A stretch of 64,000 nt of DNA, from assembly GCA_016713405.1 (NCBI GenBank), contig JADJPF010000011.1, positions 149,285 through 213,284 of the forward strand, in the 5' to 3' direction. This DNA is from Blastocatellia bacterium (GTDB lineage Bacteria > Acidobacteriota > Blastocatellia > Chloracidobacteriales > JADJPF01). Both the position numbers and the translations under genes were made by a program. Under the pieces are notes generated by a model. That model was not told where the DNA came from and did no database searches. It saw nothing but the letters and a program-made list of their open reading frames with translations. Positions 45,219 to 54,580 of this stretch are shown piece after piece (within the stretch, counting starts at the first letter, position 1; each line of letters starts with the position of its first letter).

Positions 45219-45587
45219 CTAAAAAATAGATTCTCCTGTTGGACGGCCCAGTTGTTTAGCTAAAGCAAAAGTAGCAAAAATAGTTAATAAAACCTGTAAT
45301 GTTCCACCAAGTAGAACTGCTTTTTTAATTTTTAGTAATTCTCCTAAAGAAAACTCTATACCAATGGTAAATAAAAGCAGCACTACGCCAATTTCAGCCA
45401 AAATTTCTACTTCATGAACTGCCCCTACTAGCTTAAATCCGTGCGGGCCAGCCAACATTCCAGTAATTAAAAATCCAACAATTGCAGGCAAGCGTAGTCG
45501 GTAGCAGATAAAGAATATTGCTATTGACAGCCCAAAAATTACTACTATGTCATTTAATAACGGTACTTCCATCAGTAATAAAAACAT
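45219..45587 (-). CDS. CPA2-family antiporter, N-terminal fragment (frameshifted)
   Basis: It encodes the first three or four helices of the antiporter, including RLPAIVGFLITGMLAGPHG and EIGVVLLLFTIGIEFS, both typical of the CPA2 family. The frame is cut by TAG (45219-45221) right in a minus-strand T6 run; a seventh T would continue into GFLISLSSTAIVLK and the next fragment. An internal Met a few codons later is also possible as the start. Confidence 0.82.
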   Translation of the reverse strand: MFLLLMEVPLLNDIVVIFGLSIAIFFICYRLRLPAIVGFLITGMLAGPHGFKLVGAVHEVEILAEIGVVLLLFTIGIEFSLGELLKIKKAVLLGGTLQVLLTIFATFALAKQLGRPTGESIF

Positions 45588-45773
45588 TCTTTATCCTCCT
45601 GGTTTTTTATTTATTAGATGACACTTTTACCCATGCAAGAAAGCTTGTAAAAAGCCTCTTTTTTTAATAAAAGTTTAAGTTGTAGAAATTAATTAAATGT
45701 ATTTTGGAATAGCTTTTATAAGGATTGGTTCTAAAAGAAAAATCCTTTGATGTCCTTGAAAAGGGCATTTGAT

Positions 45774-45803
45774 AATAGCCCAGTGATTTATCGCTGGGCT
45801 ATT
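45774..45803 (-). terminator. Hairpin after the S46 peptidase gene
   Basis: Perfect 10-base arms (aatagcccag / ctgggctatt) with a 10-base loop, 15 bases after the peptidase stop. The minus-strand flank is AT-rich (TATC) without a long U-tract, so the terminator is probable but not textbook. Confidence 0.55.
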
Positions 45804-45817
45804 AAGTTTGTTGTTTG

Positions 45818-47911
45818 TTATTTTCGGCCTTCTAATTCATCGGCAAGAGCTTGAGCATTGTAGACTTTACGTAGGGCTTCTAACATACCAGCACTATGAA
45901 CAGCCATAGCTCTACCTCGATCTTCTGTATAAATATAGCGGGAAACAAAGCGGTGAACATTGCTATCAAAGTTTACTCCAACAATTTCACCTTGTTGGTT
46001 AATTACAGGGCTTCCAGAATTACCTCCAATGGTGTCAGCCGTATAAACAAAATTCATTGGGACGCTTAAATCTACAGCAGATTTATTAGCTTGAAGTTTA
46101 GGAGCTAAATCAAATGGTGCTTTATTATCAAAACTAGCTGCACGGTCATACAATCCACCATAAGTTGTTTTATAAGGAACAAGTGTTGTTCCAACTTCAT
46201 GACCTTTTACTACGCCATAACTAAAACGTAAGGTAAAATTAGCGTCCGGCGCAATTCTACGACCATAAACAGCAAAACGCGCTTTAGCTACTTTTTCGCC
46301 TGCTGCAACTCTTGCACCATCAAAATTTTCTCTAGCAAATTTATCTAGCTCCCTAATAATTGGGTCAATCCTTAATGCTAAAGCGAGTAATGGATCACCA
46401 CTTTTTTCTAAATTTGCTAAATCTCCTTCTAATAAAGATTTACGGAAGTTTACGTCTGATAACTTAGTTTGACTAATAAGCTGTTGTGCAACATCTTTTG
46501 GAGAACGACCATTTAAGGTAGCTTTAACAAATGGGTCATCTTGTCCTAATTCTTCAAAAATTTCTTGCAAACGGTCGGCTAATAATACTTCTTCAAGGTC
46601 AGGATAAATTGGAGCAGGTGAGAGAAGTTGATATTTTAATGATTCAAGATTGGAATCTCTAAAAGCTGGTAAGCGTTGACCATTAGGTTTCTTTACTTCT
46701 GTAACATATTGAGAAATAGTTAATGCAAGTCTAGCAAGCTGTGAATTAGAGAGCGAAGAATAAAATATTCGCTTGCTCATTGGAGATAATTTTTCATAAG
46801 CTGCGGCCATTTCGTCCCAAGCCGACCCATAAAGCTGTTTTAATTCAGGGTTTGCAGCAACTTTTTCCCTTAAATCTTGCTCTTCTTGGATTTTTTGCTG
46901 CATTAATTTATTGGTTAACAAACCTTCTTGTTGGCCGTTTAGCCGTTTTAAGGTGTTATTTAACCCAGAAATTGTATCTGATGCACGTCGCTCTTGTTCT
47001 TGACCTAAAGCAGAATATTCAACTAGCTTATCTCGTTGACGTGTAAGGCTTTTTAGTGCAAAGGGATTAGAAACATCCCGTTGATATTTAATCTGTGCTA
47101 TTGTGCGGAGTCGGTCGGTTGAGCCAGGGTTTCCAATTACAAAAATTAACTCATTATCTTTTGGCCCGGTTGTACTCCATCGGTAATAATGGTCGATTTT
47201 TGCAGGTTTATCATTTTCATAAACTCGAACAAAAGAAAAATCTAGCGCATAACGTGGATAAGTAAAATTATCAAAATCTCCACCAAATTCAGCCGCTTGT
47301 GCTTCAGGGGCAAAAACCATACGAACATCAGTATATTTTTTATATTGATAAAGCCAATATTCTCCACCTTCATAAAGTGAAATTACTGTAGACTTTAGCT
47401 TAGTTTTTTCAAGGGACTCTTTTTCTATCTTGGCTATTTCTGCTTTACGTAGTTCTTCTGCTCCTTTAGCGTCACTTGCCTGTTTAGCTACTTGGCCTAT
47501 TTTTTCAGTAACATTTTCCATTCCAACCAAAACATTTAATTCAAGGTCTGGACATTTTAGTTCATCTGCAAAAGTAGGAGCATAAAAGCCTGTTTTTAGA
47601 ATATTTCTTTCAGCCGTAGAAAGTTTTGCTAAAGTTGATCTAACAATATGATGGTTGGTAATTGCTAGTCCATTTGCAGAAACAAAAGCACCTGAGCCAT
47701 TGTTAAAACGTACTGCTGAAAGCCTAGCATGATCTAACCATTGTTGATCAGGTGAAAAATTATATTTTTCTTTTAATTGTTTGAGTGGAGGATTACCAAA
47801 AATCCACATTCCTTCATCGGCTCGCGCTACCATTAAGGAACTGGTAAAAAAGGTAAAAAGTAAGATTAAGGCAAAAATTCGTTGGAAAAATTTAGCTTTA
47901 TACATAGACAC
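45818..47911 (-). CDS. S46-family dipeptidyl-peptidase (DPP7/DPP11 type)
   Basis: The 697-residue protein has a signal peptide (hydrophobic about 10-28, then ARADEGMW) followed by the S46 fold. The catalytic His lies in LAITNHHIVRS (about 87) and the catalytic Ser in GGNSGSP (about 632), with chymotrypsin-like halves separated by a helical domain. These periplasmic enzymes remove dipeptides from peptide N-termini and support growth on protein. The family typically has length 700-720, so the gene is complete. A GTG start at 47911 and an ATG at 47905 are both possible; the ATG has the better spacing. Confidence 0.94.
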   Translation of the reverse strand: MSMYKAKFFQRIFALILLFTFFTSSLMVARADEGMWIFGNPPLKQLKEKYNFSPDQQWLDHARLSAVRFNNGSGAFVSANGLAITNHHIVRSTLAKLSTAERNILKTGFYAPTFADELKCPDLELNVLVGMENVTEKIGQVAKQASDAKGAEELRKAEIAKIEKESLEKTKLKSTVISLYEGGEYWLYQYKKYTDVRMVFAPEAQAAEFGGDFDNFTYPRYALDFSFVRVYENDKPAKIDHYYRWSTTGPKDNELIFVIGNPGSTDRLRTIAQIKYQRDVSNPFALKSLTRQRDKLVEYSALGQEQERRASDTISGLNNTLKRLNGQQEGLLTNKLMQQKIQEEQDLREKVAANPELKQLYGSAWDEMAAAYEKLSPMSKRIFYSSLSNSQLARLALTISQYVTEVKKPNGQRLPAFRDSNLESLKYQLLSPAPIYPDLEEVLLADRLQEIFEELGQDDPFVKATLNGRSPKDVAQQLISQTKLSDVNFRKSLLEGDLANLEKSGDPLLALALRIDPIIRELDKFARENFDGARVAAGEKVAKARFAVYGRRIAPDANFTLRFSYGVVKGHEVGTTLVPYKTTYGGLYDRAASFDNKAPFDLAPKLQANKSAVDLSVPMNFVYTADTIGGNSGSPVINQQGEIVGVNFDSNVHRFVSRYIYTEDRGRAMAVHSAGMLEALRKVYNAQALADELEGRK

Positions 47912-47965
47912 ACCTATATTTTATTAATTTCAAAAGTAAAAATTTTAGTTTTTAGGTTGTTAGAA

Positions 47966-49453
47966 CTACTTATTTGTTGCTACTTTTGTTTCAAAGTTTG
48001 CCACATCTTCTACATTAACAGCAAAATAACGTGCCTGTGGATGTTGAAATACAAGTGCCGAAACACTTGCTTCAGGATCCATCATAAACCCTTCAGTTAA
48101 ATTAACTCCAATACGCTCAGGCTTTAGTAGTTGCCAAAGCAAAGCTTGGTCTTCTAACCTTGGGCAAGCAGGATAACCAAAACTTACCCTAACACCTTGA
48201 TATTCAGCACGAAAGATTTCTTCTTTAGTTAAACTAGGGTCATCGATAATTCCCCAAGCACGACGGATTTTCTTATGTACTAATTCAGCATAGCTTTCCG
48301 CACTTTCTATAGCTAACATCTGTAAAACCATAGATTTTAAGTATTCGCCCTTTTGCTTAAATTCTTCTGATAGCTCGCGGATGCCTTGACCACAAGTTGT
48401 AACAAAAAAGGCTACGTCACCCATCCCTAAAGATGTAGGTTTAGCAAAATCACTGATGCAGAGTTGCCAACCCCTTGATTGACGAGGGAAATTAAATTCA
48501 GCTATTTTTAAGCCATCCGGGTCATAAATAAATAAATTATTGTCTTGGGAGTTAGCCTTAAAAAATCTATAAATACTTTGAGGCTTAAAATAGCCTTTTT
48601 CTAAAACTTCTTTTTTAACTTCATCTACTTGGCTAAGTAACTTAACTGCCTTTTCATCTCCTGATGCGACGGCTTCAGCAAAATTTCCCTTAAAGCCTAA
48701 GTGCTTGTTAAAAAGCATTTTAGGGTTAACCATATCCCAAATTTCTTCTAATGAAGCATTAGCCTCTATATGTTCTATATAATCTGGTGCAGGTTTTAGA
48801 GAAATTGACCAGTCAATTACCATTTTTTCTTGGCTAGATTCGCTTGCTTTTGCTGGTGTAGAAATACTTTCTGCTTCTGTAATGGCAAGTTTAGCTAATT
48901 CTTCTGCACCTTCTGGAGATTGAATTTTATTTGCAAGGTCTAGCCCATTCATTGCATCCTTAGCATAAACTACTAGCCCTTGATAAGCAGGTCTAATTTT
49001 AGTAATGGTAAAACGTTTGGTTAATGCTGCTCCACCAACCATAATTGGGGTAGTTATACCAACAGCAGTTAAGTCTTGTGCTGTGTTAACCATTTCTAAA
49101 GTAGATTTTACCAGGAGTCCTGATAGACCAATGATATTTGGTTTATGTTCTTTTACAGCTTCAATAATTTTATCTGAAGTTACTTTTATACCAAGATTAA
49201 CAATTTCATACCCATTATTGCCTAAGATTATTTCAACTAAATTTTTACCAATATCATGGACATCGCCTTTGACGGTTGCAAGAATAACTTTTCCTTTAAC
49301 ACTGCTAGCATCTTTAGGCATAAGCGGTTCAAGAAAAGCTACTGCGGCTTTCATAGCTTCAGCACTTTGTAAAACTTCAGCAACAATTAATTCATTGTTA
49401 TTAAAAAGTCGCCCAACTTCGTTCATCCCGTCCATTAGGGCCATTGATAACAC
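47966..49453 (-). CDS. metH: Cobalamin-dependent methionine synthase, C-terminal half (frameshifted)
   Basis: It contains the B12-binding cap (DGMNEVGRLFNNNELIVAEV), the cobalamin-ligand motif DVHDIGKN, and the AdoMet-binding reactivation domain (GYPACPRLEDQ, then GFMMDPEASVSAL). The ATG at 49453 is internal to the cap domain; coding before it lies in another frame up to 49495. Two indels, one at the T-run 49506-49508 and one at 49438-49442, separate it from the N-terminal half. The full gene would be 47966-51445 (about 1160 residues), a normal MetH length. Confidence 0.92.
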   Translation of the reverse strand: MLSMALMDGMNEVGRLFNNNELIVAEVLQSAEAMKAAVAFLEPLMPKDASSVKGKVILATVKGDVHDIGKNLVEIILGNNGYEIVNLGIKVTSDKIIEAVKEHKPNIIGLSGLLVKSTLEMVNTAQDLTAVGITTPIMVGGAALTKRFTITKIRPAYQGLVVYAKDAMNGLDLANKIQSPEGAEELAKLAITEAESISTPAKASESSQEKMVIDWSISLKPAPDYIEHIEANASLEEIWDMVNPKMLFNKHLGFKGNFAEAVASGDEKAVKLLSQVDEVKKEVLEKGYFKPQSIYRFFKANSQDNNLFIYDPDGLKIAEFNFPRQSRGWQLCISDFAKPTSLGMGDVAFFVTTCGQGIRELSEEFKQKGEYLKSMVLQMLAIESAESYAELVHKKIRRAWGIIDDPSLTKEEIFRAEYQGVRVSFGYPACPRLEDQALLWQLLKPERIGVNLTEGFMMDPEASVSALVFQHPQARYFAVNVEDVANFETKVATNK

Positions 49454-49495
49454 CTAGAGGTTCATACTTTTGTAATGCTTCTTTTAGGTTATCAA

Positions 49496-51445
49496 TTAAG
49501 CCTTCTTTGAACCTTGGATGATGTTGTCTGCTAGACGCTGCTCCAGAGTACGATTCTCTATAACTACTTTTTTAACTGACTTTTTATCTTTGAAATAAGC
49601 AGAAAAAGCGGCTACAGGGTCTTCACCTCGCCAGAAAATTAAATCTTCACAAAGTTTTCTTTGTTCTTCTGGAATTGATGGATAACGCTCTAGTTTTTGA
49701 GAGTTTACAATTGCTAAATCTAGCCCTGCTTTAACACAATGATAAAGAAATACAGAATTTAGCACCTCTCGACCTGCATTTGGTAGACCAAAAGAAACAT
49801 TGCTAATTCCTAAAATAGTTTTAGTTTTTGGGAATTTTTGCTTAATTGCAGTAATTCCTTTAATGGTTTTTTCTGCTGAACCAATATAGTTAACATCTCC
49901 AGTCCCACAAGGAAAAACTAGGGGGTCAAAAATAATATCTTCTGCTGGAATACCATATTTTTCTGTTAGCAATTTATAGGAGCGTTCAGCAATTTCTAGT
50001 TTTCGCTCTACAGTAACGCCCATGCCTTGTTGCGGGTCTTCATCAATTGTTCCAACTACAACAGCACACCCATATTTATGAACAATTGGACAAACCTGCT
50101 CAAAACGTTCTTCGCCATTTTCTAAGTTGATAGAATTAAGTATTGCTTTTCCTTGAATTAGCTTTAATGCTTGTTCAAAAATTCGATGATCAGTTGAATC
50201 AAGCATAATTGGCACTTTAACTTTTTTAACCAAATGTCTTAAAACTGCCAAAATATCCTGCATTTCATCTCTATCAGGGTCTTGCAGACAGACATCTAAA
50301 ATTGCTGCACCAGCTTTTACTTGGTTTCGTCCAACTTCCGATGCTTCTTCATATTTTCCATCAGCAATTAGTTGCTTAAAGACACGACTGCCAAGAACGT
50401 TCATTCTTTCGCCCACTTGATAGGGGCGGTTTTCTTCTTCAATTTTTAAGTATTCAATACCAGCAACTTGAGTTCCTTGCCAACGAGGAATAACACGAGG
50501 CTTTTTATTTAGAGCTAATTTAGCTAATTCTTTGATATGTGCTGGAGTTGTTCCACAACAACCACCAATTAGATTTAGCCAGCCTTTATCCATAAAATAG
50601 CCTAATGTATCGGCTAACATTTCTGGGCTTTCAGGAAAAATGCCTTCTTGAGGAATACCAGCATTTGGAACACAACTAACAGCCGTGTCAGCAAGCGTTG
50701 ATAGGGTGCGGATTTCGTCCGTCATATCTCTTGGGCCGGTTGCGCAATTTAGACCAATGCTAACAGGATTAAAATGACGAACCGAGGTACAAAGAGCATC
50801 AGCCTTTTGACCAGCTAGCATTGCCCGTCCAATTTTTTCAATAGTCACAGAAAGCATTAAGGGCCAAGCCTCCCCGCGATCTTGAAAAAGTTTTTGTATT
50901 GCTGCACCGGCAGCTTTCATATTTAGAGTATCAAGCGCGGTTTCAACAAGTAAAATGTCTACACCACCATCTAGCAAAGCATTTGCTTGCTCATAGTAGG
51001 ATTCAAATAATTCATCAAACGTCGCACTTTCTGTTACAGCTATTGACTTAGTAGTTGGCCCCATTGAACCAGCAACAAAGCGGGGTTTTTCTACACTAGA
51101 ATATTCATCAGCAATACGACGAGCGATTTTAGCAGCAGCTAGATTTATTTCATAAGCTTTATCTTGAAGGTTATATTCAGCTAACACTACAGAAGTGCCG
51201 CCAAAGGTGTTAGTTTCAATAATATCTGCACCAACTTCTAAATAACTGCGGTGGATCTGCTCAATTGCTGATGGTTTGCTAAAATTAAGGTGTTCTGGGC
51301 AACCTTCATATTTTGCTCCGCCATAATCCTCAGCCGTAAGCTTCATAGCAAATAAACTTGTTCCCATCGCCCCATCAAGGACTAAAACTCTCTGTGCAAG
51401 TAATTCCTTAAATGCTGTTACTCTAGCGTTATTAATTTGCTTCAT
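49496..51445 (-). CDS. metH: Cobalamin-dependent methionine synthase, N-terminal half (frameshifted)
   Basis: It holds the homocysteine-binding barrel with zinc ligands (NCATGP and GGCCGTTP) and the methyltetrahydrofolate-binding barrel (GERMNVLGSR, then MLDSTD). MetH transfers a methyl group from 5-methyl-THF via cobalamin to homocysteine. The frame ends just after ADNIIQGSK, inside the conserved start of the B12 cap domain; one inserted base restores EGLIDNLKEALQKYEPLG. The gene reads away from a DUF433 gene. I saw no cobalamin riboswitch in the 163-base upstream gap. Confidence 0.93.
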   Translation of the reverse strand: MKQINNARVTAFKELLAQRVLVLDGAMGTSLFAMKLTAEDYGGAKYEGCPEHLNFSKPSAIEQIHRSYLEVGADIIETNTFGGTSVVLAEYNLQDKAYEINLAAAKIARRIADEYSSVEKPRFVAGSMGPTTKSIAVTESATFDELFESYYEQANALLDGGVDILLVETALDTLNMKAAGAAIQKLFQDRGEAWPLMLSVTIEKIGRAMLAGQKADALCTSVRHFNPVSIGLNCATGPRDMTDEIRTLSTLADTAVSCVPNAGIPQEGIFPESPEMLADTLGYFMDKGWLNLIGGCCGTTPAHIKELAKLALNKKPRVIPRWQGTQVAGIEYLKIEEENRPYQVGERMNVLGSRVFKQLIADGKYEEASEVGRNQVKAGAAILDVCLQDPDRDEMQDILAVLRHLVKKVKVPIMLDSTDHRIFEQALKLIQGKAILNSINLENGEERFEQVCPIVHKYGCAVVVGTIDEDPQQGMGVTVERKLEIAERSYKLLTEKYGIPAEDIIFDPLVFPCGTGDVNYIGSAEKTIKGITAIKQKFPKTKTILGISNVSFGLPNAGREVLNSVFLYHCVKAGLDLAIVNSQKLERYPSIPEEQRKLCEDLIFWRGEDPVAAFSAYFKDKKSVKKVVIENRTLEQRLADNIIQGSKKA

Positions 51446-51608
51446 AAAATCCTAATAAAAAATTTATTGATTTATTAAACTATTTAAGAAACACTAATAA
51501 TAGCACGGGCAATAGAAAGCTTCATCCCAAGTCTGAAAAAGTTAAAAATAAACAAATAAATAACTAAATAAACAACTAAATAATAAATATTAAAAGGAGA
51601 GCAACTAA

Positions 51609-52394
51609 ATGGGCTGGCGTGAGCAAATTGTTATAGATCCTGCTATTTCTAGTGGTAAGCCGACGTTTCGCAGTGCCAACATTTTAGCAATGCCGCTGGT
51701 AGAATCATTGCTAAATGGTGCAAGAATTGAAGAAATAAAACATCAAAATCCCCAGCTTAATCAACAAGAAATGGAAGCTATTATTGAATATGCTCGCTTA
51801 CAACTGCTAGAAAGGGAAGTCCCTTGGCAACATCAATTTGCTTTAATTGTTGAATTATTTGGATTAATTTGTTTTTCTTTTGGCTATGGACTCTCACTTT
51901 CAACACTCTTAACTTATGAACTGCTTGGATTTATAGCGATTATTTATGCTATAACTTGGATGAGCTTAAAATATCAACTTTTAGATTATGTTGGAAAAAT
52001 TAGCAGTTTTCGAGTTAAACCTTTGATTTTACTCGCTGCTGGAACAATTGGTTTTGCTTTAAGGGGATTTTTTCCTGAACCTCCTTTTGTTGCATTTTTA
52101 ATACTTGGCACAGCACTTTTAAGCCTTTCTGAGCTATCTAATCAAAATCGTTATTTACGTTGGTTAAGCTGGGGACAAAATATAAACTTACTATTAATTG
52201 CTAGCCCAATACTACTACTACTTATATTTATTTTATTACGTTTAACTAGTGGTAATACGTTAGGTATATACGAAAGCTTACTTTTACTTGTCTATAGCAT
52301 TTTTGGGGGAGTTATTACAGCTTTGACTTATAGGCAATTTGTTAACTCTAATTTAACAAAAACTGTTAAGTCTATGACAGTAAACAATCCTTAA
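51609..52394 (+). CDS. DUF433 domain fused to a membrane domain
   Basis: The 261-residue protein begins with a DUF433-type helical domain (about 1-70: REQIVIDPAISSGKPTFRSA, then a helix-turn-helix-like tail). DUF433 proteins are small and often antitoxin-like. The remainder is six or so hydrophobic helices (about 80-250) with short loops, so the protein is an integral membrane protein with a cytoplasmic DUF433. That fusion is unusual. AAAAGGAG precedes the ATG by nine bases. No toxin gene is adjacent and no catalytic motif is visible. Confidence 0.8.
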   Translation: MGWREQIVIDPAISSGKPTFRSANILAMPLVESLLNGARIEEIKHQNPQLNQQEMEAIIEYARLQLLEREVPWQHQFALIVELFGLICFSFGYGLSLSTLLTYELLGFIAIIYAITWMSLKYQLLDYVGKISSFRVKPLILLAAGTIGFALRGFFPEPPFVAFLILGTALLSLSELSNQNRYLRWLSWGQNINLLLIASPILLLLIFILLRLTSGNTLGIYESLLLLVYSIFGGVITALTYRQFVNSNLTKTVKSMTVNNP

Positions 52395-52511
52395 AAGATC
52401 TGCCAACAAGACTAGGGCAACAAATAATTTTTTGTTAACATTGCCACTTCACAAGGATATTAAATTTTCTCACAAAATAATTTATTTTTAGTTAAATATA
52501 TAGGAAAAATT

Positions 52512-52832
52512 ATGCGTAGAAACCCGCGATTTGGTAAAACAGATATCTCCTATAGAGAACCTCGAATGGAACGCCCACCAACACGCCGCCGCCATCGATT
52601 AAAAGAATTATTAGAATTTTTAATCATCACCCTAGTTGATAGTAAAGATGATGTAGCAGTAACAGAACGAGAAAGACAGGGTAAGTTTTATTACAATATC
52701 AAGGTAGCAAAGACGGATATGGGGAAACTCTTAGGCCGAGGTGGAAAAACCATTAGCACTATCCGAACTATCTTAAAAGTTGCTGCTGCTAAAGCAGATG
52801 TAGATGCTATTATTGATGTAGATGAGGACTAG
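52512..52832 (+). CDS. khpA: KH-domain RNA-binding protein
   Basis: The 106-residue protein has a basic, Arg-rich extension of about 30 residues followed by one KH domain of the KhpA/YlqC type, with the RNA-binding loop GRGG at about 75-78 (KLLGRGGKTISTIRTIL) and an acidic tail. KhpA proteins bind RNA and in some bacteria pair with KhpB/Jag to control cell elongation. The N-terminal extension is longer than in typical KhpA (about 75 residues). Its stop codon overlaps the stop of the convergent gene through a shared CTAG. Confidence 0.85.
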   Translation: MRRNPRFGKTDISYREPRMERPPTRRRHRLKELLEFLIITLVDSKDDVAVTERERQGKFYYNIKVAKTDMGKLLGRGGKTISTIRTILKVAAAKADVDAIIDVDED

Positions 52833-54061
52833 GAAATAGTCTTTCTCATAATAGCCCCAGCCGCAGTAAGACCAGGGCCAAAAGCTATACTTAATATTAA
52901 TGTACCTACAGGAATTTCATTGCTAGCAACAGTTTTTTCCCAAATATAGGGTAAGGTTGCTGACGACATATTCCCAAAATTACTTAAAATTTCTTGACTA
53001 AACGCTACCTGTTCTGGATTAAGTTTTAAGCTACGTTGAATAAATTCAATAATTTTTGGCCCGCCAGGATGAATAGCAAATAAAATTTTTTCTTTGTCTT
53101 TAGCAAAATCAAGCCCTACTTCTAACATTAAGCTTTCTACAAATGGCAAAATATTATCTCTAATAATAAATGGAATCTTTTTAGAAAGTATCATTTCAAA
53201 ATTATGGCTGGAAAGATTCCAAAGCATTTCTGCTAGTGTATTGGGTATTATGGTTTCTTTTAGAGCTAAAATTTCTAGTCCATAAGTGTTTTGTATCTGA
53301 AAAATTTCTTTTGGGTAAAGCGAATATTTTATAAATCCATCTCCAAAAAGTGTCATTGCTAGTATATCTCTTGGAGTTAAATTTACTAAGTTAAGATGTA
53401 GTGTTAAAAATTCTGTATGTATAATGTCAATTTGTGATTTAGCTTTGCTTAAACCTAGCTGAGAGGCGGCTAAAAAGCCTGTTGCCATTCTTAAAGCAGG
53501 CAAAGAACCATAACAACCCATATGATAAGAATGTGTTACTGTAGTATTGACCCAATGACGAGTTGAAACTAGTTTTTCTACTGGGCTAGGGGCAAGATAA
53601 CCTGAGCAGCTAACATGAATAATATCATCTGGTGGTAAAGCGTTAAATGAATAAGCTTTAGCCAATATTTCATCAACTATTTTGCCAAAAAACTGCATTC
53701 TTTCTGCTAAATTTTTTCCTTCAGGCTTAGTTTTAGGGCTGTCAAAAATTGCTATATCATCAATACTTATATTATTAAGAAATTCTTTATTTTCTTGTAA
53801 ATAGCCAAGTATATTTACCTGACGGTTTTGTATAGTTTTTGGTGAAACTCCATAATGATAAATTTTTTCTTTTACCTCATTTGCTTCAAGTGAATGATTG
53901 GCTAAAGCAGCAAGTTCAGCAAAAGTATCTAGTAGATTTTGTTGTGGTAATGGTGGGGTAAGAATTATTGGAACAAAATTAGCTAAAACAGGGGTAAATT
54001 TTTTATTTTGCTCAAGAAATTTATTTTCTTTTGCTACAACGTCTTTTAAAGTTTCTAGCAT
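52829..54061 (-). CDS. Type III polyketide synthase-like (chalcone/stilbene synthase family) enzyme
   Basis: The 410-residue protein has a thiolase-fold condensing-enzyme triad: Cys in HSYHMGCYGS (about 183), His in FAIHPGG (about 331) and Asn in SNFGNMSS (about 364). The CHS-like order and spacing point to a type III PKS or KAS III-like enzyme that extends an acyl starter with malonyl-CoA. No accompanying methyltransferase or oxidoreductase is adjacent, so the product is unknown. I place the start at 54061 (MLETLKD), with TAGG six bases upstream; a GTG at 54073 is also open. Confidence 0.87.
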   Translation of the reverse strand: MLETLKDVVAKENKFLEQNKKFTPVLANFVPIILTPPLPQQNLLDTFAELAALANHSLEANEVKEKIYHYGVSPKTIQNRQVNILGYLQENKEFLNNISIDDIAIFDSPKTKPEGKNLAERMQFFGKIVDEILAKAYSFNALPPDDIIHVSCSGYLAPSPVEKLVSTRHWVNTTVTHSYHMGCYGSLPALRMATGFLAASQLGLSKAKSQIDIIHTEFLTLHLNLVNLTPRDILAMTLFGDGFIKYSLYPKEIFQIQNTYGLEILALKETIIPNTLAEMLWNLSSHNFEMILSKKIPFIIRDNILPFVESLMLEVGLDFAKDKEKILFAIHPGGPKIIEFIQRSLKLNPEQVAFSQEILSNFGNMSSATLPYIWEKTVASNEIPVGTLILSIAFGPGLTAAGAIMRKTIS

Positions 54062-54199
54062 TAAGCCTACCACCAGATTTAAGTTAAAAAGCTAAGAGAA
54101 ACTTTGATTCTAAAGTATGGTAGTAGTTAATAAAAAGCCAATACAGATAAATTATTGATAAATTGTTGTAAGGAAAATAAATGTAGGGCGGCTATTTAT

Positions 54200-54535
54200 C
54201 TATTCTGCTAGTGCTATAGCACAATCCTTACCAGCACGTTTAGCTTTAGCTAACTCTTTGTCTCGGTTATCTTTATAGAAAGTTTTTTTCTCAGGAGTTT
54301 TTCCACAACGACTTACAGCACAATTATAAAGCGATGCGTCCATACAATATTTAGCTGTAGTAGAACCTGTAGCCATTTCTTTCTTAAACTTTTGATAATT
54401 TGGGTCATCTTGACATTTGTCTAAACAATCGTCTTGACCTGCATTAGCAGAAGAAAAACTAAAAGATATTGCAAGAAAAATAGTAGTTATTATTAAAGGT
54501 AAATAAATTTTTTTATTAAAAATAAACTTTTTCAT
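54200..54535 (-). CDS. Small exported cysteine-containing protein
   Basis: The 111-residue protein has a signal peptide (hydrophobic about 11-31, then SANA) and a mature part with six cysteines (DCLDKCQDD, YCMDASLYNCAVSRC, KDCAIA), which suggests disulfides in the periplasm. It is rich in Lys and Asp. No family is recognised. It sits downstream of the carboxylesterase on the same strand with a strong hairpin between them, so it is probably a separate transcript. Confidence 0.72.
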   Translation of the reverse strand: MKKFIFNKKIYLPLIITTIFLAISFSFSSANAGQDDCLDKCQDDPNYQKFKKEMATGSTTAKYCMDASLYNCAVSRCGKTPEKKTFYKDNRDKELAKAKRAGKDCAIALAE

Positions 54536-54580
54536 GTCTCATTTCTAGCCTTTCTAAATAAGTATTAATTAATAATGTGG

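Noticed and set aside
49005..49457. 150-codon open frame antisense to metH
   Set aside because: It is opposite a conserved MetH domain and shows no recognisable protein features.
51446..51608. Cobalamin or SAM riboswitch upstream of metH
   Set aside because: The gap is AT-rich with simple aactaaata-like repeats and no B12-box or SAM-I helix pattern is visible.
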